In this document: positions 46,052 to 56,003 of the stretch, in pieces
How the letters are laid out: every line of letters begins with the position of its first letter
How positions within the stretch are numbered: position 1 is the stretch's first letter
Assembly: GCF_001294455.1 (NCBI RefSeq)
Contig: NZ_LIKT01000014.1
Location: 1-64,000, forward strand
Source: Phaeobacter sp. 11ANDIMAR09
GTDB lineage: Bacteria; Pseudomonadota; Alphaproteobacteria; Rhodobacterales; Rhodobacteraceae
DNA length: 64,000 nt
Direction of reading: 5' to 3'
The notes under the pieces: generated by a model
What the model was told of the DNA's origin: nothing
Database searches by the model: none
Seen by the model: only the letters and a program-made list of their open reading frames with translations
Made by a program: the position numbers and the translations under genes

Positions 46052-46723
46052 TCAGACCGTCCAGTCGATTGGCTGTGACCCCTGAGCGGCAAGCCAGCTG
46101 TTGATCTGCGAAAACACCCCTGAACCAAAGAAACCGCGATGGGCCGATAGCGGCGAAGGGTGGGCTGTCTTCAGGATTAGGTGATCGCCCGGATGGACAT
46201 ATTTTTCAAGCCTCTGCGCCTGTTTTCCCCAGAATAGATAGGCCGTCGGGCTTTGCGAGCTGCGCTCCAGAACCTGTCGAACCAGTGCAGACCAACCTAG
46301 ATCTTTGTGGCCATTGGCCTCTCCAGCGGGAACTGACAGCGCAGTATTGAGTAGCAAAACCCCCTGCCGGGCCCAGTTCTGAAGATCCCCAGTGACCGGG
46401 TGGCCGCCAATATCCTGGCTCAACTCTTTGTAAATATTGGCGAGCGAACGTGGCAAAGGCTTCACATCAGGCGCAACGGAAAAGGCTAGCCCATTGGCAT
46501 GGCCCGGCGTTGGATAAGGATCCTGCCCCAGGATCACAACACGGGTCTGCTGCGGCGGCGTGAGCGTAAGCGCCGCAAAGCGCAGGGCATCGGGGGGCAG
46601 GATTTCCCGGCTTTCTGCCTCCAGCTGCGCCCGTATTGCGGGCCAGTCCTGAGTAAAAAACGCCAGATCCGCCCAGCCTCCCAGCTGCTCCGCCACTTGG
46701 GAGGCGCTCGCTTGCGGGGTCAT
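46052..46723 (-). CDS. ung: Uracil-DNA glycosylase (family 1), inside the trp operon
   Basis: This 223-residue enzyme removes uracil from [24 protein letters not shown] contains the catalytic aspartate, LLLNTALSV is the second motif, and [14 protein letters not shown] holds the catalytic histidine and intercalation loop. The order and length are those of Ung. Its start overlaps the trpD stop by four bases, so it is translated from the trp transcript, an unusual partnership for a repair enzyme. Confidence 0.95.
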   Translation of the reverse strand: MTPQASASQVAEQLGGWADLAFFTQDWPAIRAQLEAESREILPPDALRFAALTLTPPQQTRVVILGQDPYPTPGHANGLAFSVAPDVKPLPRSLANIYKELSQDIGGHPVTGDLQNWARQGVLLLNTALSVPAGEANGHKDLGWSALVRQVLERSSQSPTAYLFWGKQAQRLEKYVHPGDHLILKTAHPSPLSAHRGFFGSGVFSQINSWLAAQGSQPIDWTV

Positions 46724-47748
46724 GAGGTCGCGGCGGCAGTGGTGATCTTTGCCAGGGACTCCAGCTTTTGCTTTGCTCTGCCAGAATCTATGCTTTCTCG
46801 CGCTTTCTCAACACCTTCCCCCAAAGAGCTCGCTGCATTTGCGACCACCAGGGCCGAGGCTGCATTCAGCAATACAGCATCGCGGTAGGCGCCCTTGTCA
46901 CCCTCCAGCAGCGCGCGGAAGGCCGCAGCATTGTCTTCAGGGCTGCCGCCGACAATGGCTTCAAAGGGATGCACAGGCAGGCCAGCCTCTTCGGGGTGCA
47001 GTTCAAAATCGCGGATCGACCCGTCTTCCTCCAGGGCCGAGACCCAGCTGATGCCGGTGATGGTCAACTCGTCCGTGCCATCCGAGCCATGCACCAACCA
47101 GGCGCGTTCAGACCCCAACTGACCCAAGGTTTCTGCCATGGGCCGTATCAGATCACGGGTGAAGGCCCCGGTGAGCTGACGTTTGACGCCAGCCGGATTT
47201 GTTAGTGGTCCCAGGATGTTAAAGATCGTTCTTGTGCCCAACTCCTGGCGGGTTGGCATCACATGGGCCACTGCCGGGTGGTGCATGGGCGCCATCATGA
47301 AAGCAATACCGCAGCTCTCCAATGCCGCTTCGACGACCTTTGGCGGCACCATGACATTGATGCCCATCTGCGCCTGAACATCTGCAGTGCCGGAGCGTGA
47401 CGACAGGTTGCGGTTGCCGTGTTTGGCCACCACAACACCAGCCCCGGCAGTCACAAAGGCGGTGGCAGTAGAGATGTTCAGCGTATGTTTGCCATCTCCG
47501 CCGGTGCCCACAATATCAATGGCCCCTGCCGGGGCTTTGACCGGGTTGCATTTGGCCCGCATCACCGAAGCGGCCGCGGCATACTCATCCACGGTCTCAC
47601 CCCGAGTGCGCAGCGCCATCAGGATGCCGCCGATCTGGCTGGGCGTAGCTTCGCCTTCAAACAGCAGGGTAAAGGCCTGCATGGCCTCGTCACGGGTCAG
47701 GGGGCGATCGGCGGCAGCGCCAATCAGCGGCTTGATCATGTCGCTCAT
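46720..47748 (-). CDS. trpD: Anthranilate phosphoribosyltransferase
   Basis: This 342-residue enzyme attaches phosphoribose to anthranilate. [22 protein letters not shown] and [16 protein letters not shown] hold the PRPP- and metal-binding residues. [17 protein letters not shown] is a further signature. It overlaps trpG by four bases upstream and ung by four downstream. Confidence 0.96.
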   Translation of the reverse strand: MSDMIKPLIGAAADRPLTRDEAMQAFTLLFEGEATPSQIGGILMALRTRGETVDEYAAAASVMRAKCNPVKAPAGAIDIVGTGGDGKHTLNISTATAFVTAGAGVVVAKHGNRNLSSRSGTADVQAQMGINVMVPPKVVEAALESCGIAFMMAPMHHPAVAHVMPTRQELGTRTIFNILGPLTNPAGVKRQLTGAFTRDLIRPMAETLGQLGSERAWLVHGSDGTDELTITGISWVSALEEDGSIRDFELHPEEAGLPVHPFEAIVGGSPEDNAAAFRALLEGDKGAYRDAVLLNAASALVVANAASSLGEGVEKARESIDSGRAKQKLESLAKITTAAATS

Positions 47749-48326
47749 GCGGAGACCTTCATGTCGTCAAGGAAGTTCTTGAGCATAGCATGGCCGTGCT
47801 CGGAGGCGATGGATTCGGGGTGAAATTGCACGCCATGCATCGGCAGTTCCCGATGTTGCAGCCCCATGATGGTGCCGTCTTCCAGCTCGGCAGTGATCTC
47901 TAGGCAGTCGGGCAGGGTGTCGCGCTCGACGACCAGCGAGTGATAGCGGGTGGCTTCAAAGGGGCTAGGCAACCCGGCAAACAGGCCGCGGTTCTTGTGG
48001 TGTACCTTACCCATCTTGCCGTGCACGATCTCGTGACAGCGCACAACATTGCCCCCAAAGGCCTGTCCAATGGTTTGATGGCCCAGGCAAACCCCCAGCA
48101 ATGGGGTGCCTGTCTCGGCGGCGGCCAGGGCCAGTGGCAGACAGATCCCTGCCTGTTCCGGGGCCTTGGGGCCGGGCGACAGCAGGATGCCTGTGGGTTT
48201 GAGGGCCATGGCGTCCTGTACGGTGAGCGCATCATTGCGATGGACTTCCATCTCTGCACCCAACTCACCGAGGTAGTGCACAAGATTGTAGGTGAAGGAG
48301 TCGTAGTTGTCGATTAGCAGCAGCAT
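47745..48326 (-). CDS. trpG: Anthranilate synthase glutamine amidotransferase subunit
   Basis: This 193-residue class I amidotransferase supplies ammonia to TrpE. The catalytic cysteine is in [17 protein letters not shown] near residue 80 and the His-Glu pair in [35 protein letters not shown] is a typical start. It is the first gene of the trpG-trpD-ung-trpC-moaC-moeA run. Its partner trpE is 2 kb away, beyond an opposite-strand gene. I see no tryptophan-rich leader peptide in the 240 bases upstream. Confidence 0.95.
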   Translation of the reverse strand: MLLLIDNYDSFTYNLVHYLGELGAEMEVHRNDALTVQDAMALKPTGILLSPGPKAPEQAGICLPLALAAAETGTPLLGVCLGHQTIGQAFGGNVVRCHEIVHGKMGKVHHKNRGLFAGLPSPFEATRYHSLVVERDTLPDCLEITAELEDGTIMGLQHRELPMHGVQFHPESIASEHGHAMLKNFLDDMKVSA

Positions 48327-48567
48327 CTTGGCGGGCTCTTTTATGGGTGGCGGGCGAGGGGCGCGCCGCAGTATAGTGGTTGCGGTATACTTGTTCAGGC
48401 TTGCGCGGCAGCGTCAAGAGCAGGAGGCTCAATTGACGCAGAGCCTGGCCTGACTGGGGACAAAATCGATAGGATTTCGGGCGGGCATGTGCTCTTTCTG
48501 TCTGGGATTTTGAGGATAAACCAGCCCGGTGACAGGGCGGAAACAGGTGTTGAGAGGCAGGACCGCG

Positions 48568-50274
48568 ATGAAAGGGTTTCTCGGAGGCGTGAGTATCGGG
48601 GCATTGGTGGCCGTCGGGGGCGCGGCCATGTGGTCGTTGTCCTCTCCCTTGCCGGATCGCGTGCAGGTGGACACATCCGCGGCGGATCAATCCAGCCAGC
48701 CCGATGTTGCTGAGGCACAGGTGCCTGAGGCCAGTGAGCGGCGCGATGCCGATCTGGTCGAGGCCGTTCCCAGTTCGCCCGCCGGCTCCAGCTCAGAAGA
48801 CACCAGCCCGGTTGCGGTGTTGGATATCACGCCTGGCAACCGACCCGTTGTGGGCACTGCCGAAGGCTCCAGCGCGGGGGATGTGACAGAGGGGGCGGTT
48901 GCTGCCTTGCCGCAGGCGCCAAGCGCGGTCACTGTTGAAACCACAACCACGGCCGCTCCAGATGCGCCGGGCCAGGAAACAACGCCCATCGTCTCAACGG
49001 AGACTGCAGCAGTGCCAGCCCCGCCCGCTCCGGCAGAAGTGCAAACAGAGCTGCCGGTGGAGGCACAAATCACAGGCTCTGAAGAGACCGCCTCCGGCGA
49101 GAGCACCGTAACAGACAGCCAGGCGGTATCCGCCGCGGAAGCCTCTGTCGATGCTGAACCCGCCGCTGCTGCAGAGGGCGGCGCTGATATTGGGGCCAGC
49201 GCACTGGCGGAGACTGGCGCGGCTTCCCAAGGGAACGCCCCTGTGGTGGTCGATTTGTCCGGGCCAAACCTGGGCAGCGCCCCGGTGCCGACGGCCCTGC
49301 CGGGCATTTCAACCAGTCCGGCAAGCCCCATCCAGATCGGGGAGGCGGACAGACCCGAAACAGAAGAGGCCCCGCAACCGCAAGCCAGTCAAGTTGCGCC
49401 GATACCAGAGGGCGCCGAACCTGATCCCACCGCAGAGGCAGAGCAAGAGCAAGAGCAACTCACCTCGGCGCAGGGCGCGGCAACCGGATCCCGTCTGGGC
49501 ACGCGGGTGGTGCCGCTTACTGAACGGGACAATTCACCGACGCTGGTCGACGGTGAGACCGCAGCCCCCGCTGAAGAGCGCGTGGATGATCGTCCCCCCT
49601 TTGCAGCAAATGCCGAAGCCTTTGCCGTTTTGGGGGACCGCCCATTGATGTCCATTGTCCTGATTGACGATGCCGCGGCCATTGGTGCCGAAGCCCTGGA
49701 GGATTTCCCCTATCCACTCACCTTTGCGATCTCGCCGGATGATCCAAAGGCGGCGGAGAAAATGCAGGCGCGTCGTGCGGCTGGATTTGAGGTGATGATT
49801 TTGGCCGACCTGCCGCGCGAAGCAGTGCCGCAGGACGCAGAAACCGCCATGGCTGTCTGGATGCAGAAAATGCCACTCGCGGTCGGCGTGCTCGAAGGCG
49901 TTGAAACCGGGTTTCAGGGCAATCGCCCCCTGGCAGATCAGATGGTTACGGTGATGCAGGCGGCTGGTTTTGGTATGGTAACCCAGAACAGTGGTCTGAA
50001 CACTGTGCAAAAGCTGGCGCTGCGCGATGGCCTGCCCTCGGGCGTGGTGTTCCGTGACTTTGACGGGGCCGAGCAAAATCCCCGCGCCATTCGCCGCTTT
50101 CTGGATCAGGCGGCCTTTCGGGCCCGTCAGGAGGGTGCGGTGATCATGCTGGGACGTTTGCGGCCTGATACAATCTCGGCCCTTTTACTCTGGGGCCTGC
50201 AGGACCGCGCCAGCCAGGTTGGCCTGGCCCCAATTTCCGCCGGATTGAAGGCGGCCCTGTCTCGGGTTGAGTGA
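48568..50274 (+). CDS. Divergent polysaccharide deacetylase family protein
   Basis: This encodes 568 residues. An N-terminal membrane anchor (GFLGGVSIGALVAVGGAAMW) is followed by a very long Ala/Pro/Glu/Thr/Ser-rich, probably disordered linker of roughly 330 residues. The C-terminal 200 residues form the divergent deacetylase domain (YibQ type), recognisable from LMSIVLIDDAAAIGAEALEDFPYPLTFAISP and AAGFEVMILADLP. Metal-binding residues of true deacetylases are not obvious. The domain is probably periplasmic, reaching from the inner membrane through the linker. It separates trpE from trpG on the other strand. Confidence 0.85.
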   Translation: MKGFLGGVSIGALVAVGGAAMWSLSSPLPDRVQVDTSAADQSSQPDVAEAQVPEASERRDADLVEAVPSSPAGSSSEDTSPVAVLDITPGNRPVVGTAEGSSAGDVTEGAVAALPQAPSAVTVETTTTAAPDAPGQETTPIVSTETAAVPAPPAPAEVQTELPVEAQITGSEETASGESTVTDSQAVSAAEASVDAEPAAAAEGGADIGASALAETGAASQGNAPVVVDLSGPNLGSAPVPTALPGISTSPASPIQIGEADRPETEEAPQPQASQVAPIPEGAEPDPTAEAEQEQEQLTSAQGAATGSRLGTRVVPLTERDNSPTLVDGETAAPAEERVDDRPPFAANAEAFAVLGDRPLMSIVLIDDAAAIGAEALEDFPYPLTFAISPDDPKAAEKMQARRAAGFEVMILADLPREAVPQDAETAMAVWMQKMPLAVGVLEGVETGFQGNRPLADQMVTVMQAAGFGMVTQNSGLNTVQKLALRDGLPSGVVFRDFDGAEQNPRAIRRFLDQAAFRARQEGAVIMLGRLRPDTISALLLWGLQDRASQVGLAPISAGLKAALSRVE

Positions 50275-50308
50275 TCAGGACAGGCCAATTTGTGCTTGAA
50301 AACAAACA

Positions 50309-50337
50309 AAAAGGGCCGCCGTCATGGGGGCCCTTTT
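50309..50337. terminator. Terminator between the deacetylase gene and trpE
   Basis: AAAAGGGCC (50309-50317) and GGCCCTTTT (50329-50337) form a stem between convergent genes. The T run on the plus strand is short, and on the minus strand it is TTTTTGTTTG, so it may serve both. Confidence 0.78.
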
Positions 50338-50381
50338 GAGGTTTTGGATCGGGTTTAACGCAAATCAGCAGCCTATGCGGT

Positions 50382-51893
50382 TTAGCTGTTGCCCGTGCCG
50401 ATAAAACGCGCCGCATCCGCTGCCGCGCGGCGGATGGCATTGGATTTATGCACCGTCTCCATATATTCGGCCTCTGGGTCGCTGTCATAAACAACGCCGC
50501 CGCCGGCCTGCACATAGAGCGTCTGATCCTTGACGATGGCGGTGCGTAGGGCAATGCACATATCCATGTCGCCTCCGGCTGAAAAATAGCCAACCCCGCC
50601 GCCGTAGACGCCGCGTTTTTCCGGCTCCAGCTCGTCAATGATCTCCATCGCCCGCACCTTGGGTGCGCCTGAAACGGTGCCTGCAGGCATGCCGGCAAAA
50701 AAGGCGTCCAGCGCGTCCTTGTCTTCGTGCAACTCCCCCACAACGTTGGAAACGATATGCATCACATGGCTGTAGCGTTCGATAATGAACTGCTCAGTTG
50801 GCTTCACCGTGCCGATCTTGGCAACGCGGCCAGTGTCGTTGCGGCCCAGATCCAAGAGCATCAGGTGCTCGGCCAGTTCCTTTTTATCGGCCAGCAGATC
50901 CAGCTCGTTTGCCTTGTCCTCTTCGGGGGTGGCGCCGCGCGGACGGGTGCCAGCAATGGGGCGGATTGTCACCTCGTTGCCAAAGACCCGCACCAGGATT
51001 TCGGGGCTGGCCCCAATGACCTGAAAGCCGCCAAAGTTGAAGTAGAACATGAACGGCGAGGGGTTGGTGCGGCGCAGCGAGCGATAGAGCGCAAAAGGCG
51101 GCAGAGGAAATTCCTGGCTCCAGCGCTGTGCCGGAACCACCTGAAAGATATCGCCGGCGCGGATGTAGTCCTTGGCCTTTTCAACCGCTTCCATATAGCC
51201 GGATTTGGTGAAGTTTGACACCGGCGGCGCGATTTCGCGGGCATCGCCCAGATCACGGGTTTCGGAGGGCATGGCGCGTTCCAGATCGCGCACCGCATCC
51301 ATCACTCGCTCAGCCGCCTGCGCATAGGCGGCGCGCGCCGTCTGCCCGTCGCTGACCCAGGCCGGCGAAACCACAGTGACCTCCCCCTTGACCCCATCCA
51401 GCACGGCAATCACCGAGGGGCGCATCATGATAGCATCCGGCAGCCCCAGCGGGTCGGGGTTCACGTCGGGTAGATATTCGACATGGCGCACCATGTCATA
51501 GCCCAGATAGCCAAACAGCCCGGCGGCCGCCTGGGGCATATCCTCGGGCAGGTCGATCCTGCTTTCGGCCAGCAGGCTGCGCAGATTATCCAGTGGATTG
51601 CCGGACTGGGCTTCAAAGGCCTCCGAGTCAAAGCGGGCGGATCGGTTGAGCGATGAGGCCTCGCCATGGCTGCGCCAGACCAGATCTGGCTTCATCCCGA
51701 TGATGGAGTAGCGGCCACGCACCTCACCCCCGGTTACAGATTCCAGCATAAAGGCGTCTTTCTGGGCGCCCGTGAGCTTGAGCATCAAAGAGACCGGCGT
51801 GTCCAGGTCCGCTGCCAGGCGGGTATAGACAACCTGATTTTCACCGCTCTCATAGGCCGTTGCGAAGCTCTCGAAGTCTGGGGTCAAAGCCAT
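50382..51893 (-). CDS. trpE: Anthranilate synthase component I
   Basis: This 503-residue enzyme converts chorismate to anthranilate with TrpG. The C-terminal chorismate domain contains IAGTRPRGATPEEDK, LLDLGRNDTGRVAKIG and FAGMPAGTVSGAPKVRAMEIID. The N-terminal domain carries the tryptophan feedback site region (LMLKLTGAQKDAFMLESVTGGE). It begins 14 bases after the PpiD-like gene ends, so the two are probably one transcript. Confidence 0.95.
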   Translation of the reverse strand: MALTPDFESFATAYESGENQVVYTRLAADLDTPVSLMLKLTGAQKDAFMLESVTGGEVRGRYSIIGMKPDLVWRSHGEASSLNRSARFDSEAFEAQSGNPLDNLRSLLAESRIDLPEDMPQAAAGLFGYLGYDMVRHVEYLPDVNPDPLGLPDAIMMRPSVIAVLDGVKGEVTVVSPAWVSDGQTARAAYAQAAERVMDAVRDLERAMPSETRDLGDAREIAPPVSNFTKSGYMEAVEKAKDYIRAGDIFQVVPAQRWSQEFPLPPFALYRSLRRTNPSPFMFYFNFGGFQVIGASPEILVRVFGNEVTIRPIAGTRPRGATPEEDKANELDLLADKKELAEHLMLLDLGRNDTGRVAKIGTVKPTEQFIIERYSHVMHIVSNVVGELHEDKDALDAFFAGMPAGTVSGAPKVRAMEIIDELEPEKRGVYGGGVGYFSAGGDMDMCIALRTAIVKDQTLYVQAGGGVVYDSDPEAEYMETVHKSNAIRRAAADAARFIGTGNS

Positions 51894-51907
51894 CAGGCAG
51901 GTCTCGC

Positions 51908-53752
51908 TTATTGGAAGTAGTTGGTCATGACAGAGTTCAGAGCCTGCTGGTCAACGCGAGGTTCTGCACGCAACTGCGCATCAGAAACAAAGGCTGCAAA
52001 CAGCGCTTCTGAAACCGCTTGGTCCAGCTGAGTACTCAGAGCCTTGGCCAGGAGCTTGCTCTCATCGGTTTCTTCGGCGGGGAGGATCTCTTCCAGGCGC
52101 ACCACAACGGTGCTGTCTTCGCCCTTGATCACCTGCAGCGCTCCGGGCTCCATGGTGAAGATCTGGTTCATCATATCCGCAGGTGTCGTGTCGAGATAGG
52201 CGGTCCGGGTGAGGCCAATTTCCTGCTGAACCTGAGCGCCTTCGGGGAAGGAACCAGCCTCTGTTGTGGCCGCCAGCAGGGCTTCTGCTTCAGCTTGCAG
52301 GGCCTTGGCTACGCGGTCGGCCTCCCAGGCGGCCAGGACCTTTGGCTTGGCCTCTTCAAAGGCCTCGGGGCGTTCCGGCAGGATCTCATCCAGGCGGATT
52401 GCAAAGAGGCTGCCGTCGCCCAGGAACTCGGCGGTTGGGAAATCTTCCAGCGTTACAACGCTGGCGGCGGTGCGAAAGCCCTCGTAGGCCGTGATGCCAG
52501 CGCCAGTTTCGCCGCTCCAGCCGATGTTTGCTACTTCCATATCGCTTTCATTGGCCAGATCTTCCAGGGTGGCGCCGCCTGCCAGCAGATCATTGATCTC
52601 TTCGGCCTGCTGTTCGATCAAGCGGCGGGCGCGATCGGTTGCCAGCTCATCCCGCAGATCGGGCATCGCCTGTTCAAAGCTGGTGAGGCGGGCTTCGAGG
52701 TGGCCATTGATGCGGAACAGGGCAGGGCCCAGATCCGAGGGAAGCGGGCCAACGACGCTGCCCACCTCGGCGTCAAAGACGGCTGCTGCAGCTTGGCCAA
52801 GGGTCGCTGCGGTCACATCCCCGAGGTCAACATCCTGCAGTGCCAGGCCGCGTGCATCAACCAGGGCCTCAAAGGTGGTGCCCGAGACATCAAGCTGGGC
52901 CTTGGCCTCGGCGGCGGCTGCGTCATCGGCAAAGACCAGGCGTTCGACCAGGCGACGCTCGGGCACCTGATACTGTTCGCTGCGGTCGTCATAGAGAGTG
53001 CGCAGGGCTGCTTCGTCGACCTCAACCGAATCCAGAATCATTTCGGGGCTGAGACGCGCATAGGTGATCTGTTTTGTTTCGGGCAGGGTAAAGTCAGCGG
53101 CATTGGCCTCGTAAAAGGCTTTGAGAACCTCATCATCAGGAACCACCTGGATCAGGGCGATCTGATCGGGGCTGAAGGAGACATAGGAAAAACTGCGACG
53201 GGCGCCGATGTAATCGGTCATGGTCTTGGTCAGGGTGTCAGGCATCTTGGCCCCAACAACAATGGCCCCCTGCACCAGGGTGCGGGCAGATTCACGACGC
53301 AGGTCAGCTTCGAATTCGCTTTCGTTCAGATTGGCGTTTTGCAGGGCAAAGCTGTAGGTCTGGCGGTCGAATTTACCACTGGCGTCCTGAAAGGCAGGGA
53401 TTTCCGCCAATTCCTGACGCAGGTTGTCATCGCCAACTGAAATCCCAAGATTTTTGACCTCGTTGTCGATGGAGGCGATCGAAATCAGACGCCCCAAGAC
53501 CGCGCGATCCATGCCAAAGGCCGCCATCTGGGCCATGGTCAGGCCTTGGCCGCTCTGGGCCTGCAGGGCACGCTGTTCGCGCTGCAATTCGCGCAGGTAC
53601 TCGTCAACGCTGACCTCCTCTTCGCCAACCAGAGCAATGGCTGACATGGAGCTGCTGAAGTTCACCGCGCCAAAGCCGGCCAGGCCAACAATCAGCAAGC
53701 CCATAAGGATCCAAACAAAAGTATTGGATAGTTTTTTAATGCCAGTGGCCAT
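51908..53752 (-). CDS. PpiD/SurA-like periplasmic folding factor
   Basis: This 614-residue protein has a short cytoplasmic start and one membrane helix (FVWILMGLLIVGLAGFGAVNF) that anchors a large periplasmic part. A SurA-N-like chaperone region covers about residues 38-170. A parvulin-type rotamase region lies around residues 265-370, and more SurA-like helices follow. The architecture is that of PpiD, which helps fold outer-membrane proteins. Catalytic residues for prolyl isomerisation are not clear by eye. It is upstream of trpE on the same strand, an arrangement I associate with this family of bacteria. Confidence 0.85.
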   Translation of the reverse strand: MATGIKKLSNTFVWILMGLLIVGLAGFGAVNFSSSMSAIALVGEEEVSVDEYLRELQREQRALQAQSGQGLTMAQMAAFGMDRAVLGRLISIASIDNEVKNLGISVGDDNLRQELAEIPAFQDASGKFDRQTYSFALQNANLNESEFEADLRRESARTLVQGAIVVGAKMPDTLTKTMTDYIGARRSFSYVSFSPDQIALIQVVPDDEVLKAFYEANAADFTLPETKQITYARLSPEMILDSVEVDEAALRTLYDDRSEQYQVPERRLVERLVFADDAAAAEAKAQLDVSGTTFEALVDARGLALQDVDLGDVTAATLGQAAAAVFDAEVGSVVGPLPSDLGPALFRINGHLEARLTSFEQAMPDLRDELATDRARRLIEQQAEEINDLLAGGATLEDLANESDMEVANIGWSGETGAGITAYEGFRTAASVVTLEDFPTAEFLGDGSLFAIRLDEILPERPEAFEEAKPKVLAAWEADRVAKALQAEAEALLAATTEAGSFPEGAQVQQEIGLTRTAYLDTTPADMMNQIFTMEPGALQVIKGEDSTVVVRLEEILPAEETDESKLLAKALSTQLDQAVSEALFAAFVSDAQLRAEPRVDQQALNSVMTNYFQ

Positions 53753-53942
53753 GCTGCCCTCGTCTTTTTCGGTTCATAAAGGCCTAGCCGCAGCAATTGC
53801 GCGCGGCGGCCTCTTTCAATGAATGTCGCACCTTGCATACGCTGCCACCCCATGGGGAGCAAGATCCTGCGCGCGTTCAAAGCCTTGAATGCGGTGCTTT
53901 GCAGGGGATCTGATCTATGTTCGCCGGAAATCCATGTATATC

Positions 53943-55145
53943 CTATGGCGCGTCTGCGTTGTTCGCTCCAGCAGGGGTAAAACGGCTGAGGCGAGAAAAC
54001 AGCTCTGTCAGCCCCTCTGCATCCACATTGGCAAATGCGATCCTGAACTGGCGTTCTGCCGATTTGCTGCCCTTTGGCATGAACATGGTGCCCGGCAACA
54101 TTAGGACAGAGGCTTCAGTGACCAGCTGCTTTGCGATCTCTTCTGCAGGTTGTGCAAAGGGGTGCTCGACATAGGCAAAATAGGCACCACAGCCCAAAAG
54201 CCGCCAGCCCTTGGATTCCAAGATCGGAAACCTGTCGATGATGGCCTTTTTGCGGTCCAGAATTTCTTGTCTTTCTCCCGCCAGCCAGTTTTGCAAGTTG
54301 TGAATGCCCCAGCTTGCTCCGATCTGTCCGAGCTGTGACGGGCAGATGGTGACTGTATCCAAAAACTTCTCCATTTCGAACAACAGCTCTGGTGCGGTGG
54401 CAATGGCCCCAACCCGGTATCCTGTCAGTCGATAGGCCTTAGAAAAAGAGTAAAGATGCACCAGGGTCTGCGCCCAGCTCGGGTCCTGGAACAGCGCATG
54501 GGGCGGGCCTGAGCGGCTGTCAAAATCGCGATAGGTCTCATCCACGATCAAGTGCAGCTCATGGGCACGGGCCAGATCAAAATAGGCACGCAGCAGAGCG
54601 TCGGGATATTCAACACCGGTGGGGTTGTTAGGTGTGACCAGTACAATGGCACGGGTGCGCGGGGTGATCAGGGCCTTGGCAGCATCAAGATCGGGCAGCA
54701 TATCCGCACCAACCTGGAGGGGGCGGGCAATGGTGCCGCTGAGATCCAGCCACATCTTATGGTTGAAGTACCAAGGCACCGGGATGATGACCTCATCGCC
54801 TTCGCTGCACAGGGCGGCAATGGTGGCCGCAAAGGCCTGATTGCAGCCCGAGGTGATGCCGATCTGGTCGGGCAATATCTGGGCGTCGTAGTGCTGCGAC
54901 ATCTGATCCGCCAGCGCCTGGCGCAGATCAGTGCGCCCTAGAACCGCGCCATAAAGATGGGCGTCGTCCTGGTGGAGCGCAGCCTCAGCCAGAGCCTGTC
55001 GCAGACCCAAGGGGGGCGGGTCAGCGGGGGCAGCCTGGCTCAGGTTGAGCAGGGGGCGATCCTGAGGAAAAGAGACGTCCTGCACCCAGCGACGGGATTC
55101 GACGATGGGGGAAAGAAAAGTGGCCTCTGTGCGTGTTTTGGTCAT
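53943..55145 (-). CDS. Class I/II pyridoxal-phosphate aminotransferase
   Basis: This 400-residue fold-type I aminotransferase has GITSGCNQAFAATIAAL for cofactor phosphate binding, VTPNNPTGVEYPDALL, LIVDETYRDF with the aspartate that holds the pyridine ring, and YSFSKAYRLTGYRVG with the Schiff-base lysine. The substrate cannot be assigned. ATG at 55145 follows AGGAG by six bases. A site matching a LacI-type operator (TAGCGTTAACA) lies about 95 bases upstream. Confidence 0.9.
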   Translation of the reverse strand: MTKTRTEATFLSPIVESRRWVQDVSFPQDRPLLNLSQAAPADPPPLGLRQALAEAALHQDDAHLYGAVLGRTDLRQALADQMSQHYDAQILPDQIGITSGCNQAFAATIAALCSEGDEVIIPVPWYFNHKMWLDLSGTIARPLQVGADMLPDLDAAKALITPRTRAIVLVTPNNPTGVEYPDALLRAYFDLARAHELHLIVDETYRDFDSRSGPPHALFQDPSWAQTLVHLYSFSKAYRLTGYRVGAIATAPELLFEMEKFLDTVTICPSQLGQIGASWGIHNLQNWLAGERQEILDRKKAIIDRFPILESKGWRLLGCGAYFAYVEHPFAQPAEEIAKQLVTEASVLMLPGTMFMPKGSKSAERQFRIAFANVDAEGLTELFSRLSRFTPAGANNADAP

Positions 55146-55235
55146 GACCGCTCCTGTTTGCGGTAAAGTTCTGAAACAGAATTGGTAGGGGCTGGCGAAG
55201 AGCTTGGCAATCCTTCTGTCTATGGGGGCAGAAAA

Positions 55236-55249
55236 GCGTAGCGTTAACA
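55236..55249. promoter_or_regulatory. CG-centred LacI-type operator-like site
   Basis: TAGCGTTAACA (55239-55249) is close to the CG-centred palindrome TGTTARCGYTAACA of carbon-control LacI regulators and shares its core with the repeats ahead of gap. It lies upstream of the aminotransferase gene and beside the gpt terminator. Confidence 0.4.
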
Positions 55250-55252
55250 AAG

Positions 55253-55280
55253 AAAAACGCGCCAAAATCTGGGCGCGTTT
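55253..55280 (-). terminator. Terminator of gpt
   Basis: AAACGCGCC (55255-55263) and GGCGCGTTT (55272-55280) form a perfect stem. On the minus strand TTCTTTG follows, 31 bases past the gpt stop. Confidence 0.85.
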
Positions 55281-55310
55281 CCATAGGTGCTAGACGGGTG
55301 GCTCTGTTGT

Positions 55311-55829
55311 TCAGTCCTGGCCGCGATAGGGCTCGACATACTGCAGAGCCATGTCCCAGGGGAAAAAGATCCAGGTGTCCTGGCTGACGCCGGTGATAAA
55401 GGTGTCGACCATGGGTTCACCCTTGGGCTTGGCGTAGACAGTGGCGCAATGGGCCTTGGGGTACAGCTGACGCACCAGTTCCAGTGTTTTACCCGAGTCA
55501 ACAAGGTCATCGATGATCAGGATACCTTCGCCATCGCGCATCAGATCGGCGTCGGGGCTTTTGAGAACCTGGGCGTCACGTTGCTGATCCTGAGCGCCGC
55601 CACCAGAATGGTAGGATTTCACCGAGATGGTATCCACTGTGCGGATGTCCAACTCGCGGCTGACGATCATGGCGGGTGCCATGCCACCGCGGGTGATGGC
55701 CACCACGGCGCGCCAGGACCCTTCGTCGGGACCCTTGCCATCCAAGCGCCAAGCCAAGGCCCGGCTGTCGCGATGGATTTGATCCCAGCTGATGTGAAAG
55801 CCTTTTTCATGCGGCAGGCGGTCTGTCAT
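55311..55829 (-). CDS. gpt: Xanthine-guanine phosphoribosyltransferase
   Basis: This 172-residue enzyme salvages xanthine and guanine with [23 protein letters not shown] is the PRPP-binding loop, and [23 protein letters not shown] the second family motif. The closing [27 protein letters not shown] matches the Gpt type rather than Hpt. It appears to be monocistronic. Confidence 0.92.
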   Translation of the reverse strand: MTDRLPHEKGFHISWDQIHRDSRALAWRLDGKGPDEGSWRAVVAITRGGMAPAMIVSRELDIRTVDTISVKSYHSGGGAQDQQRDAQVLKSPDADLMRDGEGILIIDDLVDSGKTLELVRQLYPKAHCATVYAKPKGEPMVDTFITGVSQDTWIFFPWDMALQYVEPYRGQD

Positions 55830-56003
55830 CTTTATGGCTCCGGCTTGGCTACTAGGGCGGCTCAGGATCTTGTGCGGCGTCTAACTTCTGCGCTGCCAAT
55901 GGGCATGATCTTGAGCACGAGTGATTCGAGGATGGTCTCCTCCTGCTTTGCGCAGCGGCAATGAGGTGCAGCTGGGCCGGGCAGGAGGGGCGTTAAGACA
56001 AGT

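Noticed and set aside
48327-48567. trp attenuator leader peptide ahead of trpG
   Set aside because: No short frame with clustered tryptophan codons or alternative hairpins on the minus strand.
52019-53440. 473-residue plus-strand frame opposite the PpiD-like gene
   Set aside because: Antisense shadow; glycine/phenylalanine-rich and no start signal.
55880-55944. AGGAGG on the minus strand between fabI and gpt, followed by a short open frame (ILESLVLKIMPIGS...)
   Set aside because: The frame has no ATG near the Shine-Dalgarno sequence; it would need an ATC start or a distant GTG, so a gene cannot be supported.
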